Part shown: one piece after another, positions 35,901 through 50,900 of the stretch | How the letters are laid out: each line of letters begins with the position of its first letter | Position numbering within the stretch: position 1 is the first letter of the stretch | Assembly: GCA_012934845.2 (NCBI GenBank) | Contig: WNNJ02000574.1 | Span: 62,001-126,000, forward strand | Length of the DNA stretch: 64,000 bases | Reading direction: 5' to 3' | From: Pomphorhynchus laevis | Lineage: Eukaryota; Acanthocephala; Palaeacanthocephala; Echinorhynchida; Pomphorhynchidae | Program-made: the position numbers and the translations under genes | Notes under the pieces: model-generated | Told to the model about the DNA's origin: nothing | Databases searched by the model: none | Seen by the model: the letters and a program-made list of their open reading frames with translations, nothing else

Positions 35901-38900
35901 GGCGTTTGAAGCACGGCATAGATGTTGATTGGCGGATATGAATAGGCAGTTGATTCCACAAGAGAGAAGCAGACACAATGAAAGAGCGGAAGTCAAAAGA
36001 GGTAGAGAAGATTGGGACATGTAAAAGAAGGGAATTACGGGAACGCAGAGCACAATACACAGTACGAGAATTGTCGAGAAAAGGAAGGTTGAGAAATGAA
36101 GGGGTATGAGAAGTTATAAGGCGAAAAGCAATGATAAGAAGACGAATTTGAACACGACAATAAATGGTAGGCCAATCAAGAGAAACAATATAGTGGAATG
36201 TATGATCGAAACGACGAAGACGGAGGAGAACACGGACGGCAGCGTTGATGATGCGTTGTAAAGGAAGAAGAGTGGATTTACGTGAGTTGGAAAATCGACT
36301 AAGACAATAATAGAGTCTAGAAAAAAGGAGAGAAGATATGAGAGTCATACAAGAAGGGAAATCGATCAATCTACGAACTTGACGGAGATTGCGGAGTATC
36401 AAGGTAGATGAGCGTACTTTATCACTAACGAAAGGTTTAAGTGAAAGTCGGTTGTCGAAATGAAAGTCTAGGAAAACGAGATTATCAACGATAGGAAGAA
36501 TTGTAGAATTTAGTGATACGAGAGGAGGTTCTACGCCGAAGCTTCGAGGTAGGATCCACATAATTTTAGATTTATCAGGATTCAGAGAAAGGCGAAGGGA
36601 AGAAAGATGATTGGAAATTGAGACAAGACAGCTGGAAACAGAAACACTAAGATCGTGAATACGATAAACAGGTGCATGAGCAACGATGAGAATGTCATCA
36701 GCATATTGCATAACATGGAAGTTAAATTTATGAGAAATCGAAGACAAATCGCCAAGAAGAAGAGAGAAAAGCATAGGGCCTAATACGGAGCCTTGTGGAA
36801 CACCGGACGGAATGGACGAAGGATGGGAGAGAGAAGAGTTAGAATATACGCGAAATGTACGGTTTGATAGATATGAAGAAAACCATGATACAGTGGGTAA
36901 AGAGAAGCCATAATCATGACGAAGGCGATGGAGAAGAATCGAGTGATCGACGATGTCAAAAGCAGACGATAGATCAAGAGAAACTATGACACTACATAAT
37001 TTATGATCGCGCGATATGAGTAAGTCGTTATAAACTTTAAGACATGCAATTTCGGTAGAGTAATTAGAGCGAAAAGCGGCTTGGAAGGGAGGAAATAAGT
37101 TAGAGGAATAGAGATATGTATTAACTTGCTTGAAGAACGAGACGCTCAAGGAGTTTACGCTCAGTTAAAGGATAATGAAATTTTTATTGTCTAAAAGAGT
37201 TACAAAAATTGTGAAAAAATCATAAATTACAATTCAGTAGAATATAAAACACCTATTAAACTAAAAAATGATAAATAATTTACCTGATATATTTTTGAAT
37301 AATTTACCGAATTGCATAATAATTGAATTATAATTTAGTAATTTTTAATTGATTTTAATTAAATAATTCATCTAATATTGAATAATTTATCCAATAATCG
37401 AATAATTTAATAATTTAATCTAATATTTTAATTTACCAAATATAAATTGATAATTATAAATTATATTAACTTATAAGTAAATACCTATTGTAAATTACCT
37501 CAAAAGTCAAATTAGGTATATTGAAATTTCAAAAATGATAGATTATCAGGTTTGGAAATATCACGAAACTTTATTTCAAAGTTAAGAATTTCTTTTAATC
37601 CAAACACATACCTGACACTTGCCCGATAATAAACATCTTTGAATTTAACCACAATTGCACAAGACAGTGTTAATTCATTGATATTCAAGTTTGTTTGTCG
37701 CCTTTGATTGTAAAATGTATTAAGGTTAGTACACAGAATTTGATTGTCTGTATTGAGCTTCGTTAGCCAAATGTAAAATTCCTGGGGTGATTGAATTGTA
37801 ACAACAGACACAGCCTCGTACATACCAGGCTGTACTGTAAGTGTGGGGGATATGAATTTGTTGTAATTAATAACAATCGGTCTATTGTTCACAGTAGTAG
37901 AGTTAGCGGATTTAGAAGAATACATTTTTTCGCTTCTTATAATCGCACGTCCTGCAGTAGTAGTAGGTGATTGTGAACTATCAAAATATCGAACCAGACC
38001 AAGTGACTGAAGGTGTTCGGCAAAGTTTTGAGCTGTAAAGAAATCAAACTTTAGTTAGAATATCAACAAGTCTACAACAATAAATGACAAATAAAGACAA
38101 CCAATAGAAATAATTATAGAACAAAGAGAAAAGTGAGACGGATTATAAATACAGAAAACATTTTAGATCCAGTCATCTTTTGGATAACAACATCAGCAAA
38201 TAATAAATGCAATCGATAAAGACAAAACAAACTCGCTTTACTCTGCTTACATCCGAAATGTATAGTAACATCGTAAACGCCTTGGCTTTGCTCGTAAAAT
38301 GTGCATGACGCTTTCGACGAATTAAGCTTATATATTTCAGCTTTTATGCGCTCGCAGATCATACCGGATTCGGTAGGGTCCTTAGATTCTACCATTTGTA
38401 TTCCCCGTAATGAGCATTTATGAGCAAACATATTTATCACTTTTAAATGGTTCAGAACTGGTAGACATGAAGTGCGAACTATGCTTGAAGAATTGCCGTA
38501 ATCTACGTAAAATACATGGCAAGTTTCCAGATTGCATTCTGCACAAAAATACAGAGTAAATTTCTGATCAAAACGTGTCTAACAACTACCGAGGAATATC
38601 GAACGGTAGTACTTTCCGTCAGTGTACGGAGCAAGACAAGGAGCGCCTATTTCATTTGATGGACTCGTCATTATCATTGTCTTGGACACATCCAATTCGA
38701 TTTGAGACTTTAACTGAACGGAAGAGCAAGCATTTAAAATTAGTTATTATGGATCAAAAATACCATTTGAAGTTCGTCATTACGAACACATAGTTGTACA
38801 TAGAAATCATCAAGTTTTCGGAATGTTGATACGCTAATATCCCAAGTCGTATTACTTAAATTTTGAACAGGATACGCTAAATACAATCATATCAATGATT

Positions 38901-41900
38901 GCCAAGAAACTATAATGAGTAAAGAATTATAGATTTTTATAAACTTAGAAACCAAATGACTAAAGGATAAACAAGAGAAATATGAACGAAATGAATTCAT
39001 TTTCATAACTGATAATAAACTAAATTGTAATATATAATTTGATTGATTTGAAACAATCAAAAAAATATTTTAATGTTTCATAAAAGTTTTTAACATTCAT
39101 TTAAAATTACAGAACAAAAATACAAATTATTAAAACTAAAAAGACCAATGCAGTAGAAAAAGCTTATTAGTTAATAAGCTAATTTTAATTAATCTTAAAC
39201 ATTAAAATATTGAAAGCATAATATATTGAAATCTAATCACATCTCAATTCAAAGGACGAAGGAAATAACACTCGTGTAGGTAATACTTTTCAATTATGAT
39301 TACAGATAAATAAATATACATCCTTTAAAATAATTAAATTATTTAAAACGCCATGAATTATCTAATTATAAGACTTAAATGCAAATACATGTTAATCAAA
39401 TATGTAGAGGCTAAAAATTGATCAATGTTAATTTGATGATCTCCAATTTTGATTATAATTCATAAGAATGTTTCAATTAATAATCTAAATTCCAATATAA
39501 TTATAATTCTATATGTTGGTTGATGACTAGGTGCCGGAACCTGGAAAAATAGCATTTCTACAGATAAACCATAACCTTAATTATAGTAAATATGCTAATC
39601 AATTCAGATTTTTATATATTTAAGATTGACTACATATTAAAAATTATAGAAAAACACATATGACAAAATAAGTTAAATTTTATAAGTTAAAACTCGCTAT
39701 CAAATTGTGTCCAAGGGCATATACAGAAAAAAACATGTGTTAAGCAAATATAAATTATACCAAAATTTGAAGTGTAAAATAAAACCAGATCAAAATGATA
39801 AAAGCTGAAAATCAATAACCGATCGATTCGAAAATTGCACTGAATGCTTGTGCGACATTTACAAAATAATATAAATAACAATATAAAATACTATAAAAAA
39901 GACAAAATTCAGTATAAAAAATTAAAATTGGAATAAGAAAATTAAAAATCTAAAATTTTTAATTTTGATTTATCGTTTATTGAAGAGTTTATCAATCTTA
40001 TATTGAAAAGATAGACAATATTATTTTTGATGCAATCAAAAATAATTTATGAGTAATTTAAATAATTAAAAAATAAAATTTATATACTTTATTTATAATT
40101 TTAATTAATAGGAAACAAAAAATAATCTCCGTTTTAATTTCCCTTAAGGAGAATTTTTTAAGTGATCAAAATACTTAAAAGAAATTCTTATAAAGAACAA
40201 ATACAGATGATAATAACTTTATCAGCGGTCTGACAAGTATAAGAAATTCAGATTAAATTAACTCTCTGATTTTATTTTGATGAAAAAACAATCATAAGCT
40301 AATAAGAATATAAGTAAATATTAAAATCAATTTATAAGCTACTTCCAGGTGGGATCAGGCTATGACCAAAATATATTCGAAATATGATTATTGGCATCGA
40401 CCAACAAAAAACAAAGATTAATTCTTTAATTTTATGTTTCGCCTTGCGGTTTCTTCAAAAATTGGAATCAGTTAATCGATACTTATAGCTTTGCCTTTTA
40501 AAAGGCAAAGCTATAGGCTTTTTGTCTAATCTACTTGAGTCGCGATGTTCACTTTAACACGAAACAACTCAGATTATCTGCTTTGGAATGCATTTCTAAC
40601 AGTTTAAGAATGACTTTAATTCAAATGTAGAAAAATTATATAAAATGAAGAGTTGAAAATTAAAAAAAAATAAATTAAATTTTTAATTTAAATTTAAATT
40701 TTTATGACCGAGATTTATTAATGTGTTTAATACAAATTAAAAAATAAATCCTAATTAGTTATTTTTATTAAACTTAATATTTATCTTAAAGTTTAAATTT
40801 AATAATTTTGCTAACCATTACTTATTATTCATATATTAATTATCCAATTAATAAACAATCTAATATATTATTTTTAAACCCATCACGGCCATGACACATA
40901 CAATAAACCAAATGTTTACAAGCACGCCAAAATATCAAGATTAACAATTTCACGATTTTATTCACAATTCATGATTCATAACAACGTAGTGCCACAAATC
41001 ACCAAATGCGTTGTGCTTCATAATATTATTAAATATATTTATTATTAATATTAATAAATATAGCATTATTTTAAATTTACTTTAATATTAGATATATTAT
41101 TTATAGGTATTTAAAAAAGTAAAACAATACTGACGCCTTGCAGGAAATTATCACTAAATTCAAATAACTTCTAAAAACTTCTAGATAGAAGTTTTTAGAA
41201 GCAAAAAATTTAGCAAACAATCATAAGCGTTTGCGAGCAGATAGAATTTAAATTGTTGATAATGATTCATTATTGATAAAGAATTTTTGAGGCTGGATCA
41301 AAATAGCTGAAACAGATAGAAATATTTTAATATTTTCATATTTTAGTATATATTTAATATTATAATATTTTCATATTTCTATAGGAATAATCTGAACTAT
41401 TTAAAAATTCATTTATTTATAAATCAAAATTTTATATTTTTATTTTACGAAGTTAGAAAACATAAATTAATAATTATAAAAAAAATTAATTTCAATTTTA
41501 ATAATTTTATTTCATAAAATTAATTACAATCAATTACAATTACAGCAATTACAATCCAGCTCTAATATCTTTTTGAAATTCGTGTTTTTAACTGGAATTA
41601 TTTACAATTTACAATAGTAAATTACGTTCTGGATATTAATTAGTTGATAATGATCCATTTATTAATAAAGAATTATTGGAGCTGGATCAAATAAAAGAGG
41701 ATAATTTTATTTTCTATTTCGCTAAGCTGCAATTTGGAAATTGTAAAAATTGCAATTTAAATTTTAAAATTGTAATTTTTCATGAATTACAATTTCATGA
41801 ATTACCAAAGTTTTCCAACTTTTGCAATTTATAAAGATGACTCAAAAAACTTTTAATTTCTGATTATGAAATTTTTTGCAACTTCTGAATAACATAGGAG

Positions 41901-44900
41901 GAGATATCAAAATAAATTGACCTTTTTGAAATAAAACTTTTTATCTTAAAATATTTATAAATAGTTATTTTATACAATTGCAGCTTACCCAATTTGTAGT
42001 ATATTATAACATTAAGGTAATAACATACATACTGGTTTTATGCAAATATGTGATTGCATATTTCAAGTGTGTGGACTATTACTATATAAACTTCTAATAT
42101 AAAACTCGTTTTATTTTCTTAGAGTACATATACATTCGTTAATAATTATTTATTAACGAATGAAATAATTTGTATTATAAATTATTGCTAATAAATTCTA
42201 ATTTATTTATTTTGCTAGTAAATTATTACTAATACACCTTCAGCTTATGCGTTTAAACAAATCCGGCTTCATATAATAAATATCGTATTATTTTATATTA
42301 ATAAATAGATATGGAAAATATAAAATCAAAATTCTTTTCATTTTATTTTGTATTTCGGATGTGTTTGACTTCAAAAATTGTTGTTTTTTTTTATCTTGAT
42401 CTTACATAGACATTATATAATATGTTTATTTATCTATAATAATTTTCTGAAGATACTTACAGGTATATATGTGAGCGAAATATCAAAAAAAAATTTCTCT
42501 TTTCTTTGATCCAGCTACAATAATTCTTATGAATAGAATTAAATTAAATATATTAGATCTAAAACCAGAAACAAAATTTACCGCTCGATAACATATCGTT
42601 AAAACATCTAGGACCCTCTATATTTGGGTGGAGATTTAGCCATGCAAATCCTAAGAAGCAAAATTAAAATTTGATGTTAAACTTGATAGTGATACCATTT
42701 TGGACTAAATGTATGGAGGGATTAATTAACCGTTCGATATCTACAAGAACAACTTCATAATGGATAAGATTGAAATCGTAGATTTTCTTGTCTGACTGTA
42801 GAATTGCGGTAAACGTGCACTGCAAAGGGTATATCGGAGCTAATATATCACGACAAGCAGCAATAGATTTATATGACCATGTATTCGTTCCTTGTATATC
42901 TGCAGGTCGAATGGATTGTAGAGAACATAGTATGGCCAAGCGAGGAATATCGAAAAATTCAGGCTAAAATGAATTATTAATTTAAGTTTAATAAAGAAAA
43001 ACGTTTGCTGTAAATCATAGAAAATCGTTTATAGCACATCGTTGTACTCGAATTGGAAAATTGCTTTTAAAAAATCTTTGTATCACCGAGATACAAAGAT
43101 TTTGAATCTCGGTGATAGGATACACCGAGATATCCTATCATTGAGAGAGATATTATACCACTTGAAAAGGGCATAATAATGATATTTGAACAAAATATAA
43201 CGTGTTGTTATCAAAACGGAGTAGAATAAACGACACTGTCTTTGAGTTGCGAATGGCTTAACGTGTTGTTAATCAAAACGGAGTAGAATAAACGACTACT
43301 GTCTTTAGACATGAGTTGCGAATGGCTTAACGTGTTGTTAATCAAAACGGAGTAGAATAAACGACTACTGTCTTTAGACATGAGTTGCGAATGGCTTCGA
43401 AACCAGAAAGTATTCAAATAGTTTTTATTAATTTAAAAATGATTTCAATAAAATTTAAAAGATTCGTTTATTAAATCTAATTTTCAATAAAGCCGATGAG
43501 TAAAGTGATCGTCAGCCAACAAAAAAGGGCCTAAACATGAAACCTAGGCATAAAACGACTACTGTCTTTAGACATGAGTTGCGAATGGCTTCGAAACCAG
43601 AAAGTATTCAAATAGTTTTTATTAATTTAAAAATGATTTCAATAAAATTTAAAAGATTCGTTTATTAAATCTAATTTTCAATAAAGCAGATGAGTAAAGT
43701 GATCGTCAGCCAACAAAAAAGGGCCGAAACATGAAACCTAGGCATCTAATCAGCAGCTAATGAGGTCCACCAATACTGAAATGAAGTGTACTGCCTTTGG
43801 CCTTTTCTATAGGATAAGTAGCGTGCAGGATAACAATAATAATTGAAGCTGAATCAAAAAGGGTGAACTTTTATTTGATATTTCGCTAACATCTGTTAGC
43901 ATCTTCAGAAAATTACAATTCAAATTGTAATTTTCTGAATTCTGTGTAATTTTCTTAACAGAGGTTACCGAAATATCAAATAAAATTCAAAAACTAAAAT
44001 ACAAATAATAGGAGAATTAGTAAAAGATGGCAAGTGTTTAATAATTAATTACCTTAATCATTAAATAAAGAGTTAATATCTTGTCTAACAAATCAATTAT
44101 CTGTAAGGCAGATTTTCTCATATTCGAAGAAATAAATAAAATTGTTTTAAATAGTTGATAAATAAAAAAAGAATAAAAATAGTCAAAGAAATTTCAAATG
44201 ATTATATTATCAGTATGCATAACAGTATATGTAACGAAATGTATTAGAAATGTCTTATATCTTAAATTATTTATAAAGTAATTAAATCAGATCATATTCT
44301 CCTCCTTTTCTCTTCTCGACTCCAACCAAATATGGGGTCCCAATCTAGCTTCCTTTTCACACATTTAATTGCGATGAGCAAAACTTGGATTAACTAAACC
44401 CTAAATTAAGTTCTTCAAATAAAGCATTAAGTTCGGAACTAGCTAAGCAACAATCCATTCAGAATATATAAAAAATATTACTGAAACATTTGATATGTTT
44501 TTTTGCTTATAAATACAAATACATGGTACGTATGCTTGTAATGAATCGAAATATTAATACACTTTAGAATTCTTCAGGGTTTATGTTTCACTGAACCAAA
44601 GCGCTTTTCACTTTCAAAAAAGTTTTGTAATTTTTAAATTACAAGTTAATTAATTACAAAAATACAATTTTTTAATTCAAAATCGTTTTAATGACGCACT
44701 TTAACTGTGTAGGATTAAGTAATAAAAACTTGCATTACAAAGGTTAAACCTTAGCTTTAACATTTACTTTATTAAAATCATAAACATTTGATATGTTTGT
44801 TTGCTTATAAAATTTTTAATACAAATAATACAAATACAATTTTAAATACAAATACATGGTATGTATGCTTGTAATGAATCGAAATATTAATACACTTTAG

Positions 44901-47900
44901 AATTCTTCAGGGTTTATGTTTCACTGAACCAAAGCGCTTTTCACTTTCAAAAAAGTTTTGTAATTTTTAAATTACAAGTTAATTAATTACAAAAATACAA
45001 TTTTTTAATTCAAAATCGTTTTAATGACGCACTTTAACTGTGTAGGATTAAGTAATAAAAACTTGCATTACAAAGGTTAAACCTTAGCTTTAACATTTAC
45101 TTTATTAAAATCATAAACATTTGATATGCTTGTTTGCTTAAAAAAGTTTCAATTTTTCTTCTATAATTGTAAAACAAGATTGACCACACGCCGAAAAATT
45201 GTAACCATTTAATTCGTAATCGTTGACGTTGAATATGTGATTGTGTCCTTTAATTTCCGATACCTTCTTGAGAAAAACACGCTCAAGAAGTTTAGAGAGG
45301 GTTAGGAGAAGTGAGATAGGACAGTACGAAGATGGTAGTGAGGAGTCGAGTGATTGCTTTTTGATGAGAGGGCGAACAGTGGCGCATTTTCAGATGGAAG
45401 GAATATGTGCGTTTTGTTTTCTTTTAATTTCTGATACACGTTACATATACAGTTATACATAAGCAGAATCAGTAAGCTGATCGCAAATTAAATGTGTGAT
45501 AGATGTGTAATATGCATGGAGATTTTACATTGACATGAGAACGGATATTGCACAATGGCGCATTGATGTTACATTGATGTTACTAACACACATTACAATT
45601 AGCTACTTATCTAGCTTTGGCTATCAAATCTTGTGATTTTGTTGATCTTTTAACCTACATTGAGCGAATGCATATGGAGCAGTAATAATATGTGCTGGCT
45701 TTTTATAATGGATGTCCAACAGTTCAATAAATTCATAACTGAATCCATCAATATCAAAAATCGTAAGCAGCCTACATATTAATTTGAACAATTGGTTACT
45801 GTTTTAATATCAAAAATTGTTTTCAACGTTCCAATTATCAATGACGTTCATACCCGTGTAGATGGACATTTGCCATGAATAACTTTGCCATGCCAACTTT
45901 TCATGTACCAATCAAAAGGATTAAATAACGGTACTGTGCCATCACGACCAACTTGTAACTGACTCATCAAAGCAGTCAATGTAAGTTGCATCTTTTGAAT
46001 TTATTCTTGTTGCTGAACGATTATATTCAACAAGTCTTTTGGCTTCACATCATCATCGTTATTTGTAACATTTACAGCCTCCGATGGTTAACTACGTTCA
46101 GACATAACAACGAAGAATTACTAGTTCACCAAATAGAAACGCAAATAAATGAAACTTTAACAATTATAAAGAAAGCTCAAATTAGTACCGCAAAAAACAT
46201 AAAACCAATTCGGAAACCTCAAAGGTTCGATTTACAATTGAAAACAATGGCAATGTGTTCATCACAAAAATTAGTTTCGTGCGTCAACAATTTGTTTCAT
46301 AAACAAAAGTTAATATTCTATAATTTTATTCAATACACAAAGAGGCACACGCCTTCATCATTCAGCCTCGCATGGCCGTATTGCAACGTCTATGTACGAT
46401 GTTTAAACCTCGATCATGCCCTCTCTCCATTAACATCTCTGTAAGTACACGTTAAAACCATAAGGTCACTTTTCATAGGTAATAGTAGTGTTTGAATGCA
46501 TTCATTTGACGAGATTGAGTCTTAGACAAATTGATGGGTTTGGGCACAAGTTCTGAGTACGAGACTAACCTTATGTCACATTATTTTTTAATGTTGTCAC
46601 TTGTTTTATACCCGTCATCTAGCGAATGCAGTGGTTTAACATATTTACAGTAATATTATTTAATAATATATTCTGAATTGATTGTTGCTAAAAATATAAA
46701 AAATATGCATATATATGAACAATAAATTTAACAAAAAAAGATAAATACAAGAGAACGTTTGTCTTCTTCGTATAGAAATGTCATTCTTTTGGCAAGACTG
46801 GCTGCTACCAGCAGCCTACCATGTTCTAGCCCTTTGAAGCCGTCGCCAGAATGCTGACAACATTTCCACGTTGGATGGCGATGCTAACGCTTTGGAGGAG
46901 GTAGCACGTGAATCTCTGGTAACGTGCTTCAATTTTTCATATCTCCTTAACAAGAGCCAAAGCGGAAGAGCCCAGTGATCCATGAGTCTCTACTCCATAT
47001 TTCAGGAGTAGAGATATTTCAGCCGTTTCCGCTCTTCGGCATATGAAGCTGCTTTGGCTGCATTCCTAACATTGCTGGCTGCGAGGGTGTCCACGAAGGT
47101 TGCGTCCCACATCAAACATTTCCATTCACGCCAAGGGAAAATGCTGACTCTATCAGGACGTCGACCGTCCAATCTTAATTGATTATTGCTAAGCTAGTTC
47201 CGAACTTCATGCTTAATTTACGGTTACTCTCATATTTGATGACACTTTACTAACACACATTACAATCTAAAGACATGAGAACGGATATTGCACAATGGCG
47301 CATTGATGTTACGGCAAATTGTGGAGATTGTACTTATAATCGATAATAGTAATTTATTACTATTAATTTATTTTATTTATCAATATGTTTAGTTTATAAA
47401 TAATACAAGATATGTAGACTCAGCTGATTTAGTTAATCTCAGTTTTGCTCATCGCAATGAAATGTGATAATTATGCGGTAAGATTTTAATAAAGTAAATG
47501 TTAAAGCTAAGGTTTAACCTTTGTAATGCAAGTATTTATTACTTAATCCTACACAGTTAAAGAGCGTCATTAAGACGACTTTGAATTAAAAAATTGTAAT
47601 TTCATATTTAATGAACTTGTAATTTAAAAATTACAAAACTTTTTTGAAAGTGAAAAGCTTATCGGTTCAGTGAAACATAGACCCGGAAGAATTCTAAAGT
47701 GTATTAATATTTCGATTATTGATATATAAACAAGTTCCACCGGAATTCTCTCACTTTTCTCTTAAGGTATAATATTTGAAATAATATTTGTATAAATAAT
47801 TAATAATGTAACCTTAAGCTTCCGTAGTCTATTGAATGTAAGTTTTTCGGTGCGGCCATTGTCTAATAATAAAACGTTGCAGATTTCATCGAAAGGTTCG

Positions 47901-50900
47901 CTGATAATCAATCCTCGAAACCAAACACTGTCGACTGTAGACTGAGCACAACAATAGTCTCCAAGTTTCCAGTTTGTGTATGAAATACTGTAAAAAAAAT
48001 CAATTTTTTATTGAGATATCTAAAGATAATATTCATAGCAATGAATATAGAAAGGATAATATCATAAGTATAGTTTTATAAAAGCTTTATAATAGTATTT
48101 TCACTAGTCATTTAATTAAAACAATGACAGCATAATTATTTAAGCTTTACTGATACTCGTTTTTAGTATAAGAACATCGATTCAGGATTTTATTCCCGAG
48201 ACAGTATTTTAAATTAAATATATCTTATATCAATAAAATTATATTTTCTAAATATATGATGTGTGTAGATGATATATGTGTATTTATCTCTAACAATTTC
48301 AGTTTAATAAGCAAACAAATTTATCGAGGTAGCCTCATTCTGAATTAAACCAATATTAATGATAAAGGTGTATATGATTAAATAGATGTTAATTAATTAA
48401 CATCAATTAAAACTACTTTTAATGTATATCGTAAAGATGACATATTTAAATTTACAAGAAACATTTTTGCATGAGCATTCATGCATACCATATAATATAA
48501 AATATAATACATTAAATAATGAAATTTTAAGAATTGCAACAATATGTAATGATATTGGCTTTCTTCAAAATCATTTAAATAATTTAATAGATACATATTT
48601 TAAACTAGGTTACTATAAAAATAACATCAAGCAGAAAATAGTAAAATATATAAATCAACACAATAATATAAAGAATAAATTTAAAACTCTTAAAGTGGCA
48701 AATTTTTATGGATGGATAATAAATAATATACTTTGTATTAGAATAAGATACTAGATAGTTTTTCAGAGGAAATACATCATTAGCATGTATTTGGCCCCGC
48801 TGCAATGTTGGGAGATGAGTTTGGGGCCGAAACCTGATAGCATAGCAGTTCCTCCTGATGACCTCTAATTCTTATTCTGGTACAACGTATGTTATACGTA
48901 TTAATAAACATATTTTTGCATGAGCATTCATGCATACCATATAATATAAAATATAATACATTAAATAATGAAATTTTAAGAATTGCAACAATATGTAATG
49001 ATATTGGTTTTCTTCAAAATCATTTAAATAATTTAATAGATACATATTTTAAACTAGGTTACTATAAAAATAACATCAAAGCAGAAAATAGTAAAATATA
49101 TAAATCAACACAATAATAAAAAAATTAATTTAAAATTAATCCTAAATAATCAAATTTCATCAGAAAAAATACGTCATAGGCACGCCTTTGGTCCTGCTGA
49201 TGTGTTAAGTCGAGGAATAGGATCCGAAACCTGATAGCATAGCGGTTCCTCTTGATGACCTCTAATCCTTATTCTGATACAACGTCTGTATTTTTATTAA
49301 AAAAAATATTTATTTTATTTTATTAAAAAGTTAATTCTCTATTTCTAATTATGACACACGGTTCGTTATTCTTAAACAATTCATAAAAATTGGTATTTAT
49401 TTTAAATTTCAATTTTTTATTTTAACTTAATATAAGTTATACAACATCTTATAACAATTATTTATTTTATTATTTAAATTTTATTACAATTACTTATTAT
49501 CTAATTATTAAATTTTGATTTATTGATTTAGCATTATTGTTATTATTTAGGTATTTTTATAAATTTATTTTTATTTTATAATTATATTAAATACTTAGAC
49601 TCAGTTAGCTGAATTGATTGGTAACTTATCGTAGAGTTAATTTTTAACTAAGTTTTATTCACATAGCAAATGAACTCAAAACTACACCGCAACAAATTAA
49701 ACAAATGAACTTGGTTGCTCAAGAGTATTTTAATCAATATCCTAACATTTAAATCTAGTCGAACATAATTTTGAGGGCCCATTTTCTATAATTGCTGAAA
49801 ACTGACTTTGTGTCGAATATAACGCTCTGTAATTCGAATTGTAATTGATACAAAAGCATTTTTGCAAGCGTTTGACATATAGTCTTTGTTGAGCAAATGT
49901 GAATACGCCAATACAAGGTTATAATAGTTTAAAACGTTGTATTGCACAGTAATAGAATAAATAAATAGAAATAGTTTAGAATTGAATAAAAAAGATATCA
50001 ATCAAGTTTATTGAATGAAGTTGCAATATATGTTTAGTAACGTTCGTCGGGTGTGAACGATATCTAGTGTTTGCAATAACAAGCAGCTGGAGGCACTATG
50101 ATGAGTGAAGAACATAGAGGTGAAAGTTAAATGACTAAAAAGGTTGTCAAACTATTTATAAATGATCACGTCAGAGTGCATCCAAAATCCTGTAATACAA
50201 ATATCGATGAAGTGATTTTACTGCATTATGGCATTTTCTAATTGTACGAAAATACGGCGAAAAAATTAAAGTACAGAGCACTATAACATCTTTACATTTC
50301 ACAGATTAAATGGCCTGCTTTGGAAATCTATTTCGAAAATTGTCGGACCGGTAAGGAGTATATAAATTCGCATGAAAGTTGCGGGCAATTTTTCAAAGAA
50401 TAGCTGAATTCTCTATAGACTTTCTAAGTATTGCATCATGTTGAAACGTTAGTGCTTAGTGCTTGCGGACTGATGATCTACTGAATACTAATGCAGGCAC
50501 ACGATGATGCTAGTGGTTAGATCGTGTGGCAACTGGTTTGCGACGATATTCGTTCACTAGTTTGCAGCCTGAGTAGAAAGATTAAATAATATGTATATTA
50601 AAATCATGTCCATGTAAATATATTAACATATTATTATATTATAATATATAATATATAATAATAATTTTTGCTCTGAATTTTGACATTTCTAAAAATTATT
50701 CGAAATCGATAATTTCTAACTGAAAATAAAAACAAATTAATTCATAAAGATAGGATCGCAAGTATCTCAAAAATACAATATTTTCCAAAAAGCGAAAAAA
50801 TTGTTTACTAATTTATTTAAATTATTTAATGAAATTTCATTTTAGTTATTTATTTTTACTAAAAATTATTTAATTATTAAATTTAATTTTGTATGTAGAA

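Noticed and set aside
37512-37611. Continuation of Tudor exon 7 to the in-frame stop
   Set aside because: A near-consensus donor at 37,611 joins in phase to a canonical VDFGN exon at 33,591, so the extra codons are intronic.
45986-46444. 152-codon plus-strand frame as a gene
   Set aside because: No motif, no supported splice sites, and it lies amid LINE fragments and inverted repeats.
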